NCBI RefSeq assembly: GCF_008639165.1
Contig: NZ_CP029197.1
Location: 7,444,001-7,508,000, forward strand
Source: Streptomyces venezuelae ATCC 10712
GTDB lineage: Bacteria; Actinomycetota; Actinomycetes; Streptomycetales; Streptomycetaceae
Length of the DNA: 64,000 nucleotides
Direction of reading: 5' to 3'
Shown: piece by piece, positions 7,146 to 15,758 of the stretch
How positions within the stretch are numbered: the first letter of the stretch is position 1
Layout: every line of letters starts with the position of its first letter
The notes under the pieces: model-generated
The model's input: the letters and a program-made list of their open reading frames with translations, nothing else
Database searches by the model: none
Told to the model about the DNA's origin: nothing
Translations under genes and position numbers: made by a program

Positions 7146-8630
7146 ATGACGGTGACCGAAGAAAACCAGGACTACGGCCCGGGTCTCGACCCCGAGCGCC
7201 TGGCCGTCTGCCTCAGCGTCCTCGACGAGCTCGACAAGCTGGACGTGGACCACCCGGACGCCATCCGCGTCCGCCGCGCCACGGCCGGCATCTACCGGAC
7301 CGTGAAGCAGCGCCGCCGCCAGGAGCGCCGCGCCGCCAAGACCGCCAACGACAAGGCCGTCACCGAGGCCACCGCCACCGGCTCCGCCCAGCGCATCGAC
7401 GACGAGACCGAGGGCATCCTGCCCACCTCCGTCACCGAGGAGGGCCGGATCGCCGGGATACTCCAGCGTCCGCGTTCCTGCTACGTCTGCAAGACCCGGT
7501 TCGTCGAGGTCGACTACTTCTACCACCAGCTCTGCCAGAAGTGCGCCGCCCAGAACCGCGCCAAGCGCGACGCCCGCGCCGACCTCACCGGCAAGCGCGC
7601 CCTGCTCACCGGCGGCCGGGCGAAGATCGGCATGTACATCGCGCTGCGGCTGCTGCGCGACGGCGCCCACACCACGATCACCACCCGCTTCCCCAAGGAC
7701 GCCATCCGCCGCTTCAAGGCGATGGAGGACTCCGCGGACTGGATGCACCGCCTGGAGGTCGTCGGCATCGACCTGCGCGACCCGGCGCAGGCCGTGGCCC
7801 TCGCCGACCAGATGACCGAGGCCGGTCCGCTGGACATCCTCATCAACAACGCCACGCAGACCGTGCGCCGGCTGCCCTCCGCGTACGCTGCGCTGGTCGA
7901 GGGCGAGAACGCGGCGCTGCCGGCCGGCGAGCTGCCCGCCCACCACGTGATCGGCGCCTTCAACTCCGGCGCGGTCGGCGAGCTCGTCGGTTCGTCGGAG
8001 CTGCCCGCCGGCGTGCGCGACCTGGAGGCCCAGCAGGTCGCGGACCTCGCGCTCGTCGCGGGCAACGCCACCATCGCCAAGCACCTCGACGGCACCGCCA
8101 TCGACGCGGGCGGCCTGGTGCCGGACGTCGTGGAGTCCAACACCTGGGTGCAGAGCATCGAGCAGATCTCCCCGGTGGAGCTGCTGGAGACCCAGCTGTG
8201 CAACTACACGGCCCCGTTCATCCTGATCAGCAAGTTGCGGCCGGTGATGGCCGAGGCGGCGAAGAAGGCGAGCAGCGGCCGTTCCTACGTCGTGAACGTC
8301 TCCGCGATGGAGGGCGTCTTCAGCCGCGGCTACAAGGGGGCGGGACACCCGAACACCAACGCCGCCAAGGCCGCGATGAACATGGTGACGCGGACCAGCG
8401 GCCAGGAGATGTTCGAGACCGACGGCATCCTGATGACCTCCGTCGACACCGGCTGGATCACCGACGAGCGTCCGCACTTCGACAAGCTGCGCCTGGCCGA
8501 GGCCGGTTTCCACGCCCCGCTCGACCTGGTCGACGGCGCCGCCCGCGTCTACGACCCGATCGTGCGCGGCGAGGAGGGCGAGGACCTGTACGGCTGCTTC
8601 CTGAAGGACTACGCGCCCGCGAACTGGTAG
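7146..8630 (+). CDS. short-chain dehydrogenase-like protein with N-terminal zinc ribbon
   Basis: A 494-residue protein, about twice the size of a plain SDR. Residues 1-105 are helical and charged. Near 112-137 two CxxC pairs (CYVCK and CQKC) form a probable zinc ribbon. The Rossmann part begins at DLTGKRALLTGGRAKIGMYIA, a variant of the TGxxxGxG loop, followed by ILINNATQTVRRL (the NNAG region). The catalytic area reads VNVSAMEGVF and then HPNTNAAKAAMNM: the Ser and Lys are present but the Tyr of YxxxK is Thr. It may therefore be a non-standard dehydrogenase or a binding protein. A strong terminator follows and it looks monocistronic. Confidence 0.85.
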   Translation: MTVTEENQDYGPGLDPERLAVCLSVLDELDKLDVDHPDAIRVRRATAGIYRTVKQRRRQERRAAKTANDKAVTEATATGSAQRIDDETEGILPTSVTEEGRIAGILQRPRSCYVCKTRFVEVDYFYHQLCQKCAAQNRAKRDARADLTGKRALLTGGRAKIGMYIALRLLRDGAHTTITTRFPKDAIRRFKAMEDSADWMHRLEVVGIDLRDPAQAVALADQMTEAGPLDILINNATQTVRRLPSAYAALVEGENAALPAGELPAHHVIGAFNSGAVGELVGSSELPAGVRDLEAQQVADLALVAGNATIAKHLDGTAIDAGGLVPDVVESNTWVQSIEQISPVELLETQLCNYTAPFILISKLRPVMAEAAKKASSGRSYVVNVSAMEGVFSRGYKGAGHPNTNAAKAAMNMVTRTSGQEMFETDGILMTSVDTGWITDERPHFDKLRLAEAGFHAPLDLVDGAARVYDPIVRGEEGEDLYGCFLKDYAPANW

Positions 8631-8663
8631 CCCCGGGACCGAAGCGGTTCCCGCTGTTCCGGC

Positions 8664-8696
8664 AAGAGCGCCTCACCGGCCGGGTGGGGCGCTCTT
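8664..8696 (+). terminator. terminator after the SDR gene
   Basis: AAGAGCGCCTCACC (8664-8677) pairs with 8683-8696 over 14 bases with one G-U pair and a 5-base loop, ending in CTCTTTC. It lies 34 bases past the SDR stop. Confidence 0.75.
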
Positions 8697-8919
8697 TCGG
8701 CTCTCTTCACCCGAACGCGTCACACTTCGGAGCCCGGTAGAGCGCAGACGCGCTCATTTGGTTACTCTGATGTTCACGGTCGGCCACCGAGGAGACACAC
8801 CGTCCTCACGGCCTTCCAGGGACAGGCCTTCCACCGAGGCCGCGGTCCCGCCCGACGAACGGCGCCACCGCGACCGACCGGCACTTGTCCCACAGGTACG
8901 CGACACAAAGGAGTGCGCG

Positions 8920-9090
8920 GTGACACCAGAACTGGCGAAGCAGGAACCGCGACCGGCCGAACACACCGACCGGCCCCGCAGGAACGGCGAGCTGGGGAGC
9001 CTCGACGTGTGGGCCCACGCGGCTCCCATCAGGCTCGCGGGCTACGAGGACGACCTCGCCGAGCCCCACATCCTGCCCGGCATCGACTGA
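8920..9090 (+). CDS. 56-residue conserved-type peptide of unknown function
   Basis: GTG 8920 follows AAAGGAG (8908-8914) with ideal spacing. The product has a charged Lys/Glu/Arg/Pro-rich first half (about residues 1-24) and a compact second half reading GSLDVWAHAAPIRLAGYEDD then LAEPHILPGID at the C-terminus. There is no signal peptide and no cysteine. The split into a hydrophilic leader and a distinct aromatic/acidic C-terminus resembles ribosomal peptide precursors, but no modification enzyme is encoded nearby on the same strand and the next gene is convergent. A strong terminator follows, so it is transcribed alone. The function is unknown. Confidence 0.7.
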   Translation: MTPELAKQEPRPAEHTDRPRRNGELGSLDVWAHAAPIRLAGYEDDLAEPHILPGID

Positions 9091-9106
9091 TCCCCTCGCT
9101 TCACAT

Positions 9107-9152
9107 CCGGTGCCCCCGGCCGCGCTGACGTTCCAGCGGCCGGGGGCACCGG
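9107..9152. terminator. bidirectional terminator between convergent genes
   Basis: A perfect 17-bp stem: 9107-9123 (CCGGTGCCCCCGGCCGC) pairs with 9136-9152 around a 12-base loop. It serves the small peptide gene and the convergent LMF gene. Confidence 0.85.
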
Positions 9153-9180
9153 CACGTTCCGGCCCGGGCCGCCGGCTCGT

Positions 9181-10608
9181 TCACGGAGGTTTCCCGGCCG
9201 GTTCCCGCAGCCGGATCGGCGGCAGGTACTCCCGCACCAGCGTCCGGTGCCACCACGCGCCGGTCTCCCGGAGCTCGCGCCAGGTGGTGTACCGGTAGCG
9301 GTAGAGCCGGGCGCGGACCAGGGTTGGCGGCGCCTCCGGGAAGGGGTTGTGGCCCAGCAGCCGCAGGGTGTCCCGGTCGCCTTCGAGCAGCCGCTCCACG
9401 AACGGGCCGAACCAGTCGCGCGCGTACCCGGGGCTCAGCGCCGCGAACCACATCAGCCAGTCGAGCCGCAGGTGGTACGGGGCGAACTGGCGGGGCAGCC
9501 GGCGCGGGTCGCCCGGCTTGCCCTTGAAGCCGTACTCCCGCCACACGGTGTCCGGACGCGGTTCCGGGTCCTCGGTGCCCTCGACGACGATCTCGTCCCT
9601 GACGCGGCCCACCGTGCCGAACGCCCCGTAGGTGTTGACCAGGTGGTACGGGTCGTACGAGCGGTTCATGGCCTGGTGCCGGGAGAGCAGGTTGCGCACC
9701 GGGCGGTAGCTCCGTACGAGTACGAACGCGGTGACCGCGACGACCAGGGCCACGTACCAGAGCGGCGGATCGGGCCGGGGGTGCTCGCCGGTGACGGGGG
9801 AGGCGTCCACGACCGAGAGCGCGAGCACGATGGTGATCCAGTTCAGCCAGGCGAAGTTGCCGGAGAGCACCAGCCACAGCTGGGTCGCCACCATCAGTCC
9901 CGCCGCGACCGTGGCCACCGGCTGCGGGGCGAACAGCAGGAACGGCACGAAGAGCTGGACGACGTGGTTCGCCGCCACCTCCACGCGGTGCAGCGGCCGG
10001 GGCAGATGGTGGAAGAACCAGCTCAGCGGGCCGGGCATCGGCTGGGTCTCGTGGTGGTGGTAGAGGCAGGTCAGCTTCCGCCAGCACTCGTCACCGCGGA
10101 TCTTGATGAGCCCGGCGCCGAACTCGACCCGGAACAGCAGCCAGCGCAGCAGGAAGAGCACGAGGACGGGCGGCCCGACCTCGTCGTTGCCGAGGAAGAC
10201 AGCCAGGAAACCGGTCTCGAGGAGCAGCGACTCCCAGCCGAAGGAGTACCAGGTCTGCCCGACGTTCACGATCGACAGGTACAGCGCCCAGAGGACCAGC
10301 CAGCACAGCATCGAGACGGGCAGCGGCACCGCGTCCGCGGCGCCGGCGACGAGCGCGAGCGCCAGCGCGGCGCCGGACCAGGCGACGGTGGCGAACAGCC
10401 GGTCGGAGTAGCGCCAGTGGAAGAGCGAGGGGGTGTGCCGGGGCCGCGTCCCGCGCACGTACGCCGGTACGGGGAGCATGCCGCGCTCCCCGATCAGCGC
10501 CCGGAACTGGAGGGCTGCCGAAAGGAACGCCACGCAGTACAGCCCGGCGAGGCCCCGCTGGAAGACGATCCGGCTCAGCCAGTGGTCGGGTTCGGTGAAC
10601 CACTCCAT
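9181..10608 (-). CDS. lipase maturation factor family membrane protein
   Basis: A 475-residue polytopic membrane protein of the LMF (DUF1222) family. Seen in order: an N-terminal helix with FQRGLAGLYCVAFL, the conserved block NVGQTWYSFGWESLLLETGF, then FRVEFGAGLIKIRGDECWR, TCLYHHHETQPMPGPLSWFF and VEVAANHVVQLFVPFLLF, and a C-terminal soluble part with YGFKGKPGDPRRLPRQFAPY. Human LMF1 assists folding of secreted lipases in the ER; the bacterial role is not established. The start at ATG 10608 has GGAAGGG very close to it. It may be transcribed from the same direction as the DUF1990 gene upstream, 22 bases away. Confidence 0.9.
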   Translation of the reverse strand: MEWFTEPDHWLSRIVFQRGLAGLYCVAFLSAALQFRALIGERGMLPVPAYVRGTRPRHTPSLFHWRYSDRLFATVAWSGAALALALVAGAADAVPLPVSMLCWLVLWALYLSIVNVGQTWYSFGWESLLLETGFLAVFLGNDEVGPPVLVLFLLRWLLFRVEFGAGLIKIRGDECWRKLTCLYHHHETQPMPGPLSWFFHHLPRPLHRVEVAANHVVQLFVPFLLFAPQPVATVAAGLMVATQLWLVLSGNFAWLNWITIVLALSVVDASPVTGEHPRPDPPLWYVALVVAVTAFVLVRSYRPVRNLLSRHQAMNRSYDPYHLVNTYGAFGTVGRVRDEIVVEGTEDPEPRPDTVWREYGFKGKPGDPRRLPRQFAPYHLRLDWLMWFAALSPGYARDWFGPFVERLLEGDRDTLRLLGHNPFPEAPPTLVRARLYRYRYTTWRELRETGAWWHRTLVREYLPPIRLREPAGKPP

Positions 10609-10630
10609 CCCTTCCAGTATCGGCCCGGGA

Positions 10631-11182
10631 TCACGTCCTGACGAGACGCCGCAGGGTCCGGCCGAGGTGCCGCGCGTACGCCCGCTGGAGCAGCGGGACG
10701 ACCGGTCCGGCGAGCCGGGTGTACCAGGAGGCGGGGCGGCTGAAGGCGGTGACCGCGAAGCGGACCGTGCCGTCGGCTTCGAGGTGGACCGTGAAGGACT
10801 CCTCGCCGCACTCCGGGTGCCCGGTGAGCGTCCCGTAGGCGAAGCCGACGCGGTCCTGCTCGTACGCGGTCCAGATCACCGCACAGGGGACGGCCATCCG
10901 CAGCGGGCCGAGGCCCGCCGACACTTCGACGGCCACGCCGGGAACGGCGCGCTCGGCGTCCGCGAGGAGGCGCGCCCCGGACGAGCGGTGCATCCGGAAG
11001 GTGGTGACGGCGGCGCCGGCGGCCTCGAACGCGGCGCGGCCGTGGCCGACGACCGCCTCGTACCGGAGGTGGTGGTAGCCCTCGGGGAGGGTTTCGGGGG
11101 TGCGGGTGGCGCCGACCTCGCGGTAGCTGAGGGACGGACGGGGGTGCGCGGGACGGTGAAGGTCCTGCAGGAGGCGGGTCAT
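10631..11182 (-). CDS. DUF1990 family protein
   Basis: A 183-residue soluble protein with the DUF1990 blocks YHHLRYEAVVGHGRAAFEAA, AVIWTAYEQDRVGFAYGTLT, GHPECGEESF and AFSRPASWYTRLAGPV. The family has a SRPBCC/START-like fold without a proven function. The ATG overlaps the stop of the YndJ-like gene in an ATGA (11179-11182), so the two are translationally coupled. The same pairing of YndJ with a DUF1990 protein occurs in other Gram-positive genomes, which suggests a shared role. Confidence 0.88.
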   Translation of the reverse strand: MTRLLQDLHRPAHPRPSLSYREVGATRTPETLPEGYHHLRYEAVVGHGRAAFEAAGAAVTTFRMHRSSGARLLADAERAVPGVAVEVSAGLGPLRMAVPCAVIWTAYEQDRVGFAYGTLTGHPECGEESFTVHLEADGTVRFAVTAFSRPASWYTRLAGPVVPLLQRAYARHLGRTLRRLVRT

Positions 11183-12072
11183 GCGGGGAGCTCCGTTCGG
11201 GGGCGGGCCGGGAGGCCGGCGGGGGCGGGTGGGGTGGTGCGGTCCGCGCGGAGGCGGCGGTGGGCGAGCAGCGCGCAGACCGTGAAGCCGAGCGCGTTGC
11301 CGAGGCCGTGGGTCGCGGCCGTCCAGGTCAGGCTCAGGTGCGGCAGGCCGGTCGCCTCGCCGAGCGCCCAGCTCAGCGCGAGCAGCATGGTGACGAAGAG
11401 GACGAGCGCCGAGACGCCGAGCAGGCCGCGGGTGAGCCGGTCGGCGGTCGCCGTCCCGCGTCGTTCGCGCAGGGTGAGGACGGCGACGGTCGTCATGCCG
11501 GCGGTGAGCACGACGGCTCCGGCGAGCTCGGCCCAGTCGTCGACGAAGTAGCCGATCAGGACGAGCAGCGTGCCGGCCGGGACGCTGAGGGCGGCGAAGC
11601 GGGCGGCGGGGCCGTCGGCGGCCCGGCAGAGCAGTCCGGCGACCAGGGCGGCGGCGAAGCCCGCGAAGTGGAAGTGCGGGACGGTCAGCGCGAGCAGGTC
11701 CAGGTCGAAGCCGAGGAGCGGGTACGAGGCCCGCTCGGCGACGAGCGCGAGGCCGGCGACGGAGGGTGCGAGCAGGGCGGTGAGCACGGCCACCTCACCC
11801 GGCCGCAGGGAGCGGGTCAGGAAGAGCCGGGCCGGGGCCTGGAGCGCGAGGGCCAGGGTGGCCAGCGCGTAGACGGCGGCGAGCGCGGTCGAGATCCCGG
11901 AGCGGGGCAGCCACAGGGACAGCGCCCCGGGCGCGGCGAGCAGCGGCCAGGCGCGCCGCAGGGGCTCCCACCCGGGTGGCCGGGGGCCGTCGAGGAGCGC
12001 GAGGCCCGTCGGGACCACCCAGAGCATGCCGATCGTCACGACCGAGCCGACCAGGACCGACAGTGCGGTCAT
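11179..12072 (-). CDS. YndJ-like membrane protein
   Basis: A 297-residue protein with about eight hydrophobic helices. The block VPHFHFAGFAAALVAG and the late ATHGLGNALGFTVCALLAHR segment are the marks I associate with the YndJ family of Bacillus; conserved histidines in both suggest a metal or haem ligand. ATG 12072 lies 18 bases from the nearer of two palindromes, so the gene is probably repressed by a palindrome-binding regulator. The transport substrate, if any, is unknown. Confidence 0.8.
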   Translation of the reverse strand: MTALSVLVGSVVTIGMLWVVPTGLALLDGPRPPGWEPLRRAWPLLAAPGALSLWLPRSGISTALAAVYALATLALALQAPARLFLTRSLRPGEVAVLTALLAPSVAGLALVAERASYPLLGFDLDLLALTVPHFHFAGFAAALVAGLLCRAADGPAARFAALSVPAGTLLVLIGYFVDDWAELAGAVVLTAGMTTVAVLTLRERRGTATADRLTRGLLGVSALVLFVTMLLALSWALGEATGLPHLSLTWTAATHGLGNALGFTVCALLAHRRLRADRTTPPAPAGLPARPRTELPA

Positions 12073-12089
12073 ACGACATCCACCCCCAC

Positions 12090-12144
12090 TTGAACGCGTT
12101 CAACTCATGACGCCGAGCGTAGGGCCTTTCTTGAACGTGTTCAA
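12090..12144. promoter_or_regulatory. twin operator-like palindromes TTGAAC-N2-GTTCAA
   Basis: TTGAACGCGTTCAA at 12090-12103 and TTGAACGTGTTCAA at 12131-12144 (flanked by C and G, extending the second palindrome to 16 bp) have identical 6-bp arms and centres 41 bp apart, about four helical turns. They lie in the divergent region between the YndJ-like gene and the lipoprotein gene. This looks like a TetR-type dimer site used twice; no regulator gene lies next to them. Confidence 0.6.
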
Positions 12145-12274
12145 GTGGCTGGCTCGCGTCGAGCGACCCGGACGGCCGCCCTCCGCTTGCGCGGCCCCGC
12201 GCACTGCGACAGACATGAGGGACTGGCCGGAACCCGGGCGCCGTGGCCCGGGGAGAGAAACTCGGGAGAACCAG

Positions 12275-13474
12275 GTGCGCTCAGCCCACAGCCGGACACG
12301 GCGAACCCCCACCGTCCTCGCCGCGCTGGCCGTCCCCCTGCTGCTCGCGGGCTGCACCTCCGTCTGGGAAGGCTCCCGCGGCGGCGCCGAGCCCGCCGCG
12401 GCCGGCCCCGCGCAGGACGTCCTCCTCCAGCCGGTCGCCGCCCAGGGCCCCGATCCCTTCACCGCCTCCACCGCCCGCGGCACCATGCCGGTCTCGGCCC
12501 CGCAGCGCGGCCCCGACGCGGCCCCCGAACAGGTCCGCGAGGTCACCGGCTCCACCCCCGGCCTCTACGGCGGCACGCGCGCCGAGGGCAGCTGCGACGT
12601 CGACCAGCAGGTCTCCCTCCTCGCCGCCGACCAGGACAAGACCCGCGCCTTCGCCGAGGCCGCCGGCATCCCCGAGACCAACGTCGCCGACTGGCTGCGC
12701 GGACTGACCCCCGTCGTGCTGCGCGCGGACGCCCGGGTCACCAACCACGGCTACCGCCAGGGCAAGGCCAACGCCTTCCAGTCCGTCCTCCAGACCGGCA
12801 CCGCCGTCCTCGTCGACCAGTACGGCTCCCCGCGCGTCCGCTGCGCCTGCGGCAATCCGCTGCGCACCCCGGCCGCGTCCCAGGGCGGAGTGCATCAGGG
12901 AGATCCCTGGGACGGCTTCGACCCCGACCGGGTGATCGTCGTCCGGCCGACCACCACCGTCGTCACCAGCCTGGTCATCGTGAACGCCGCCGACCGCAGC
13001 TGGATCGAGCGGCGGACCGGCAGCGACGGGGCGGAGGACCGCAAGCCCGCCGTGGAACCGGACTGCGACCCGGACGCCTGCCGCCTCACCGGCACCCCCG
13101 AAGCCGGCACCCCCGACCCGGCGACCCCGGACTCCGCGACCCCGGACACCACGCGGCCCGACCCGAGCGCCCCGGACCGCCGTACCGCCCCGGACACCCC
13201 CTCCCGGGCCCCCGTGCCGCCCGCCCCGGTGCCCCCGGCGCCGGACAGCCCGCTGCCCGACGCCTCCGGAACCGGCGGCACCGGCACCGAGCCCCCTCCG
13301 GGAGACCCCGAGCCGTACCCCGTACCGGACACGGAGCCGTACCCCCAGCCCGATGGCGACCCCCACGCCGACCCCTTCGCCGAGCCGCCCGGCGTGCCCG
13401 ACGGCGAGCTGCCGCCCGAGGAACTCTTCCCCGCCGAGCCGGTCCCGGAGCAGCCCGAGACCTTCGAGGGATGA
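12275..13474 (+). CDS. lipoprotein with DUF6777-like domain and proline-rich tail
   Basis: GTG 12275 behind GGGAG (12264-12268) starts a basic N-terminus and the lipobox VPLLLAGC, so the mature protein is lipid-anchored outside the membrane. The conserved domain (about residues 70-255) includes GLYGGTRAEGSCDVDQQV, WLRGLTPVVLRADARVTNHG, DQYGSPRVRCACGNPL and RSWIERRTG; the paired cysteines could form disulfides. I associate it with the actinobacterial DUF6777 group. The last 130 residues are Pro/Asp/Glu-rich and low complexity, perhaps a wall-spanning spacer. The function is unknown. Confidence 0.82.
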   Translation: MRSAHSRTRRTPTVLAALAVPLLLAGCTSVWEGSRGGAEPAAAGPAQDVLLQPVAAQGPDPFTASTARGTMPVSAPQRGPDAAPEQVREVTGSTPGLYGGTRAEGSCDVDQQVSLLAADQDKTRAFAEAAGIPETNVADWLRGLTPVVLRADARVTNHGYRQGKANAFQSVLQTGTAVLVDQYGSPRVRCACGNPLRTPAASQGGVHQGDPWDGFDPDRVIVVRPTTTVVTSLVIVNAADRSWIERRTGSDGAEDRKPAVEPDCDPDACRLTGTPEAGTPDPATPDSATPDTTRPDPSAPDRRTAPDTPSRAPVPPAPVPPAPDSPLPDASGTGGTGTEPPPGDPEPYPVPDTEPYPQPDGDPHADPFAEPPGVPDGELPPEELFPAEPVPEQPETFEG

Positions 13475-13523
13475 AACGGATCTTCCTGGTGCGCGCGGGC
13501 TGCGCTCCGCCTAGCGTGGCCCC

Positions 13524-15608
13524 ATGAACGCGGGCAACGGGGGAGGGCAGGCGGCCGAGCGGCGCCGAGCCCCGGACGAGCAGGGCGCCGGAGCGCGGAT
13601 ACTGGCCGAATTCGGCTCCGTCTTCCGGATGGGCGGATTCGACTGGAACCTCGTCGACGGCACGATGCTCATGGACGACGCCGCCCTCGACGTCTTCGAC
13701 CTCGACCGCGCGGAGTACAACGACCGTCCCGAGTCGCTCGGCCCGCGGGTCCTGCCGGACGAGGGCCGCCGCCTCGACACCCTCGTCGCCCAGGCGCTCA
13801 AGGACGGCAGCGCGGAGTACGGCGCCTACTTCCGGATCCGCCGCCGCGACGGCAGCCACCAGTGGACCCACACCCAGGGGCGGGTCCACCGCGACGACTC
13901 CGGCCGCCCCGTGCGCATCGTCGGCGTCATCCGCGACGCCACCCACGAACTCACCGAGTCCGCCGCCCGCCTCGGCCTCGACGAGGGACGGCGCAAGCGC
14001 GCCGGGGTCGTCGAGGGCACCACGGCGGCCCTCGCCTACGCACGGACCGTGCAGGACGTCATCGACCTGCTCAACGACTCGCACGCGCTCGAACACTTCG
14101 GCGCCGCGAGCCTCGTCATGGGCCTCCTCGAAGCGGGTCGCATCCATCTCGTCGCCGAGGGCCCGCAGGGTGCCTTCGTGCCGGGCACCCGATTCACCCG
14201 GGTGGACGAGCCGTACCCGATGAGCGAGGTGATCCGCACCCTCCGCCCGCGGTTCATCGTCTCGGCCCGGGACTTCGCCGAATCCTTCCCGGTGCTCTGG
14301 CCGCACATCAGCGGCCTCGGCATCACCGCCGCCGCCTACCTCCCGCTGATCGCCCAGGCCCGGCCCATCGGCGCGCTCGGACTGCTCTACAGCGACAAGA
14401 CCGGCTTCAGCGAGGACGAACGGACCCTCCTCGTCGCCCTCGGCAGCAGCATCGCCCAGAGCCTCCAGCGGGCCATGCTGTACGAGCAGGAGCACGACCT
14501 CGCCGAGGGGCTCCAGCAGGCGATGCTGCCGCGCCGCATCCCCGAGGTGCCCGGCGCCCAGACCGCCGTCCGCTACCGCTCCGCCCGGCTCGGCCGGGAC
14601 ATCGGCGGCGACTGGTACGACATCATCCCGCTGCCCGGCGGACGCGTCGGCGCCGTCATCGGGGACGTCCAGGGGCACGACACCCACGCGGCGGCCGTCA
14701 TGGGCCAGCTGCGGATCGTGCTGCGCGCCTACGCCGCCGAGGGGCACACCCCCGCGACGGTGATGGCCCGCGCCTCCGTCTTCCTGCACGAACTCGACAC
14801 CGACCGCTTCGCCACCTGCACCTACGCGGAGGTCGACCTGGGCACCGGCGTCGTCCAGGTGGTCCGCGCCGGCCACGTCGACCCGCTGCTGCGGGAGCAC
14901 GACGGCCACTGCCGGCGGGTCCCGGTGGAGGGCGGGCTGCCGCTCGGGCTCTCGGCGGAGTTCGGCCGGCTCGACTACCCGGTGACCACCCTGGAGCTCG
15001 ACCCCGGACAGACCCTGATGCTCTACACCGACGGACTGGTCGAGAAGCCCGGCGCCGACCTCGACGAAGGGCTCCAGTGGCTCTCCGCCCTCGTCCGGCG
15101 CGGTCCCACCGATCTGCAGGAGCTCGCCGACCACCTGTGCGAGGTGGTCGCCGACCGGGGCGGCGAGGACGACGTCGCGATCCTGCTGCTGCGCCGGCTG
15201 AGCGAGGCCGCCGCCCACGGCGCCGGCCGCTTCCAGCAGCACGTGGCCCAGAACGACCCGGAGGCGCTGAGCTCGGCCCGGCACATGATCAGGGCCGCCG
15301 TCCGCGCCTGGGGCGCGGAGGACCACGCGGACGAGATCGAGCTGGTCGCCGACGAGCTGATGACCAACGCGCTGATGCACACCGACGGCGGCGCGATCGT
15401 GACCCTGCGGATCCTGGGCGGCGCCGAACGGCGGCTCCGGGTCGAGGTGGAGGACCGCTCGAGCGCCCTGCCCCGGCGCCGCGAGGCGGGGGAGGCGGGC
15501 GTGTCGGGGCGCGGGCTGCTGCTCGTCGACCGGCTCTCCGACGTGTGGGGCGTGGAGTCGCGCGGCAGCGGCAAGTGCGTGTGGTGCGAGTTCACCGTGG
15601 AGAGCTGA
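13524..15608 (+). CDS. PAS-GAF-SpoIIE phosphatase with C-terminal HATPase
   Basis: A 694-residue signalling protein. Order: PAS (about 25-125, with FRIRRRDGSHQWTHTQGR), GAF (about 150-310), PP2C-like SpoIIE phosphatase (about 325-545, with GGDWYDIIPL, GDVQGHDTHAA, the GxDDxA-type GEDDVAIL and LYTDGLVE), and a HATPase/RsbW-like domain (about 565-690, with DEIELVADELMTNALMHTDG and GRGLLLVDRLSDVWG). Such proteins set the phosphorylation of anti-anti-sigma factors in stress and developmental sigma networks. Both phosphatase and kinase activities are expected in one chain. The direct input and partner anti-sigma antagonist are not encoded nearby. Confidence 0.93.
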   Translation: MNAGNGGGQAAERRRAPDEQGAGARILAEFGSVFRMGGFDWNLVDGTMLMDDAALDVFDLDRAEYNDRPESLGPRVLPDEGRRLDTLVAQALKDGSAEYGAYFRIRRRDGSHQWTHTQGRVHRDDSGRPVRIVGVIRDATHELTESAARLGLDEGRRKRAGVVEGTTAALAYARTVQDVIDLLNDSHALEHFGAASLVMGLLEAGRIHLVAEGPQGAFVPGTRFTRVDEPYPMSEVIRTLRPRFIVSARDFAESFPVLWPHISGLGITAAAYLPLIAQARPIGALGLLYSDKTGFSEDERTLLVALGSSIAQSLQRAMLYEQEHDLAEGLQQAMLPRRIPEVPGAQTAVRYRSARLGRDIGGDWYDIIPLPGGRVGAVIGDVQGHDTHAAAVMGQLRIVLRAYAAEGHTPATVMARASVFLHELDTDRFATCTYAEVDLGTGVVQVVRAGHVDPLLREHDGHCRRVPVEGGLPLGLSAEFGRLDYPVTTLELDPGQTLMLYTDGLVEKPGADLDEGLQWLSALVRRGPTDLQELADHLCEVVADRGGEDDVAILLLRRLSEAAAHGAGRFQQHVAQNDPEALSSARHMIRAAVRAWGAEDHADEIELVADELMTNALMHTDGGAIVTLRILGGAERRLRVEVEDRSSALPRRREAGEAGVSGRGLLLVDRLSDVWGVESRGSGKCVWCEFTVES

Positions 15609-15679
15609 GCCTTTAGCCGAGCCTGTTAACCGAGTCTGCTAGCCGAGCCTGTTAACTGGGTCTGTTAACTGAGCGTGAA
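15605..15679. repeat. degenerate 13-bp tandem repeat
   Basis: Four consecutive 13-base units from 15617 to 15668 share the pattern (C/T)G(A/G)G(C/T)CTG(T/C)TA(A/G)C, with a 12-base unit before and an 11-base unit after. Three units contain GTTAAC. The array fills the gap between the SpoIIE phosphatase and acyltransferase genes and begins at the stop codon of the former. Confidence 0.75.
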
Positions 15680-15758
15680 CTGATCGTACTTGACCGTAAC
15701 TGTCGGTACGCGATTGACTTCGCTCTCCCGGCTCTCCGTGCAGGACGTGAGGACACCC

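Noticed and set aside
6207..8513. A 768-codon open frame antisense to the FhuF-like and SDR genes
   Set aside because: It is Gly/Val/Asp/Ala-rich, has no domain or signal, and is explained by GC bias of the real genes on the other strand.
13086..15380. Long leftward frame opposite the SpoIIE phosphatase gene
   Set aside because: Low-complexity translation without motifs; the rightward frame has four recognisable domains.
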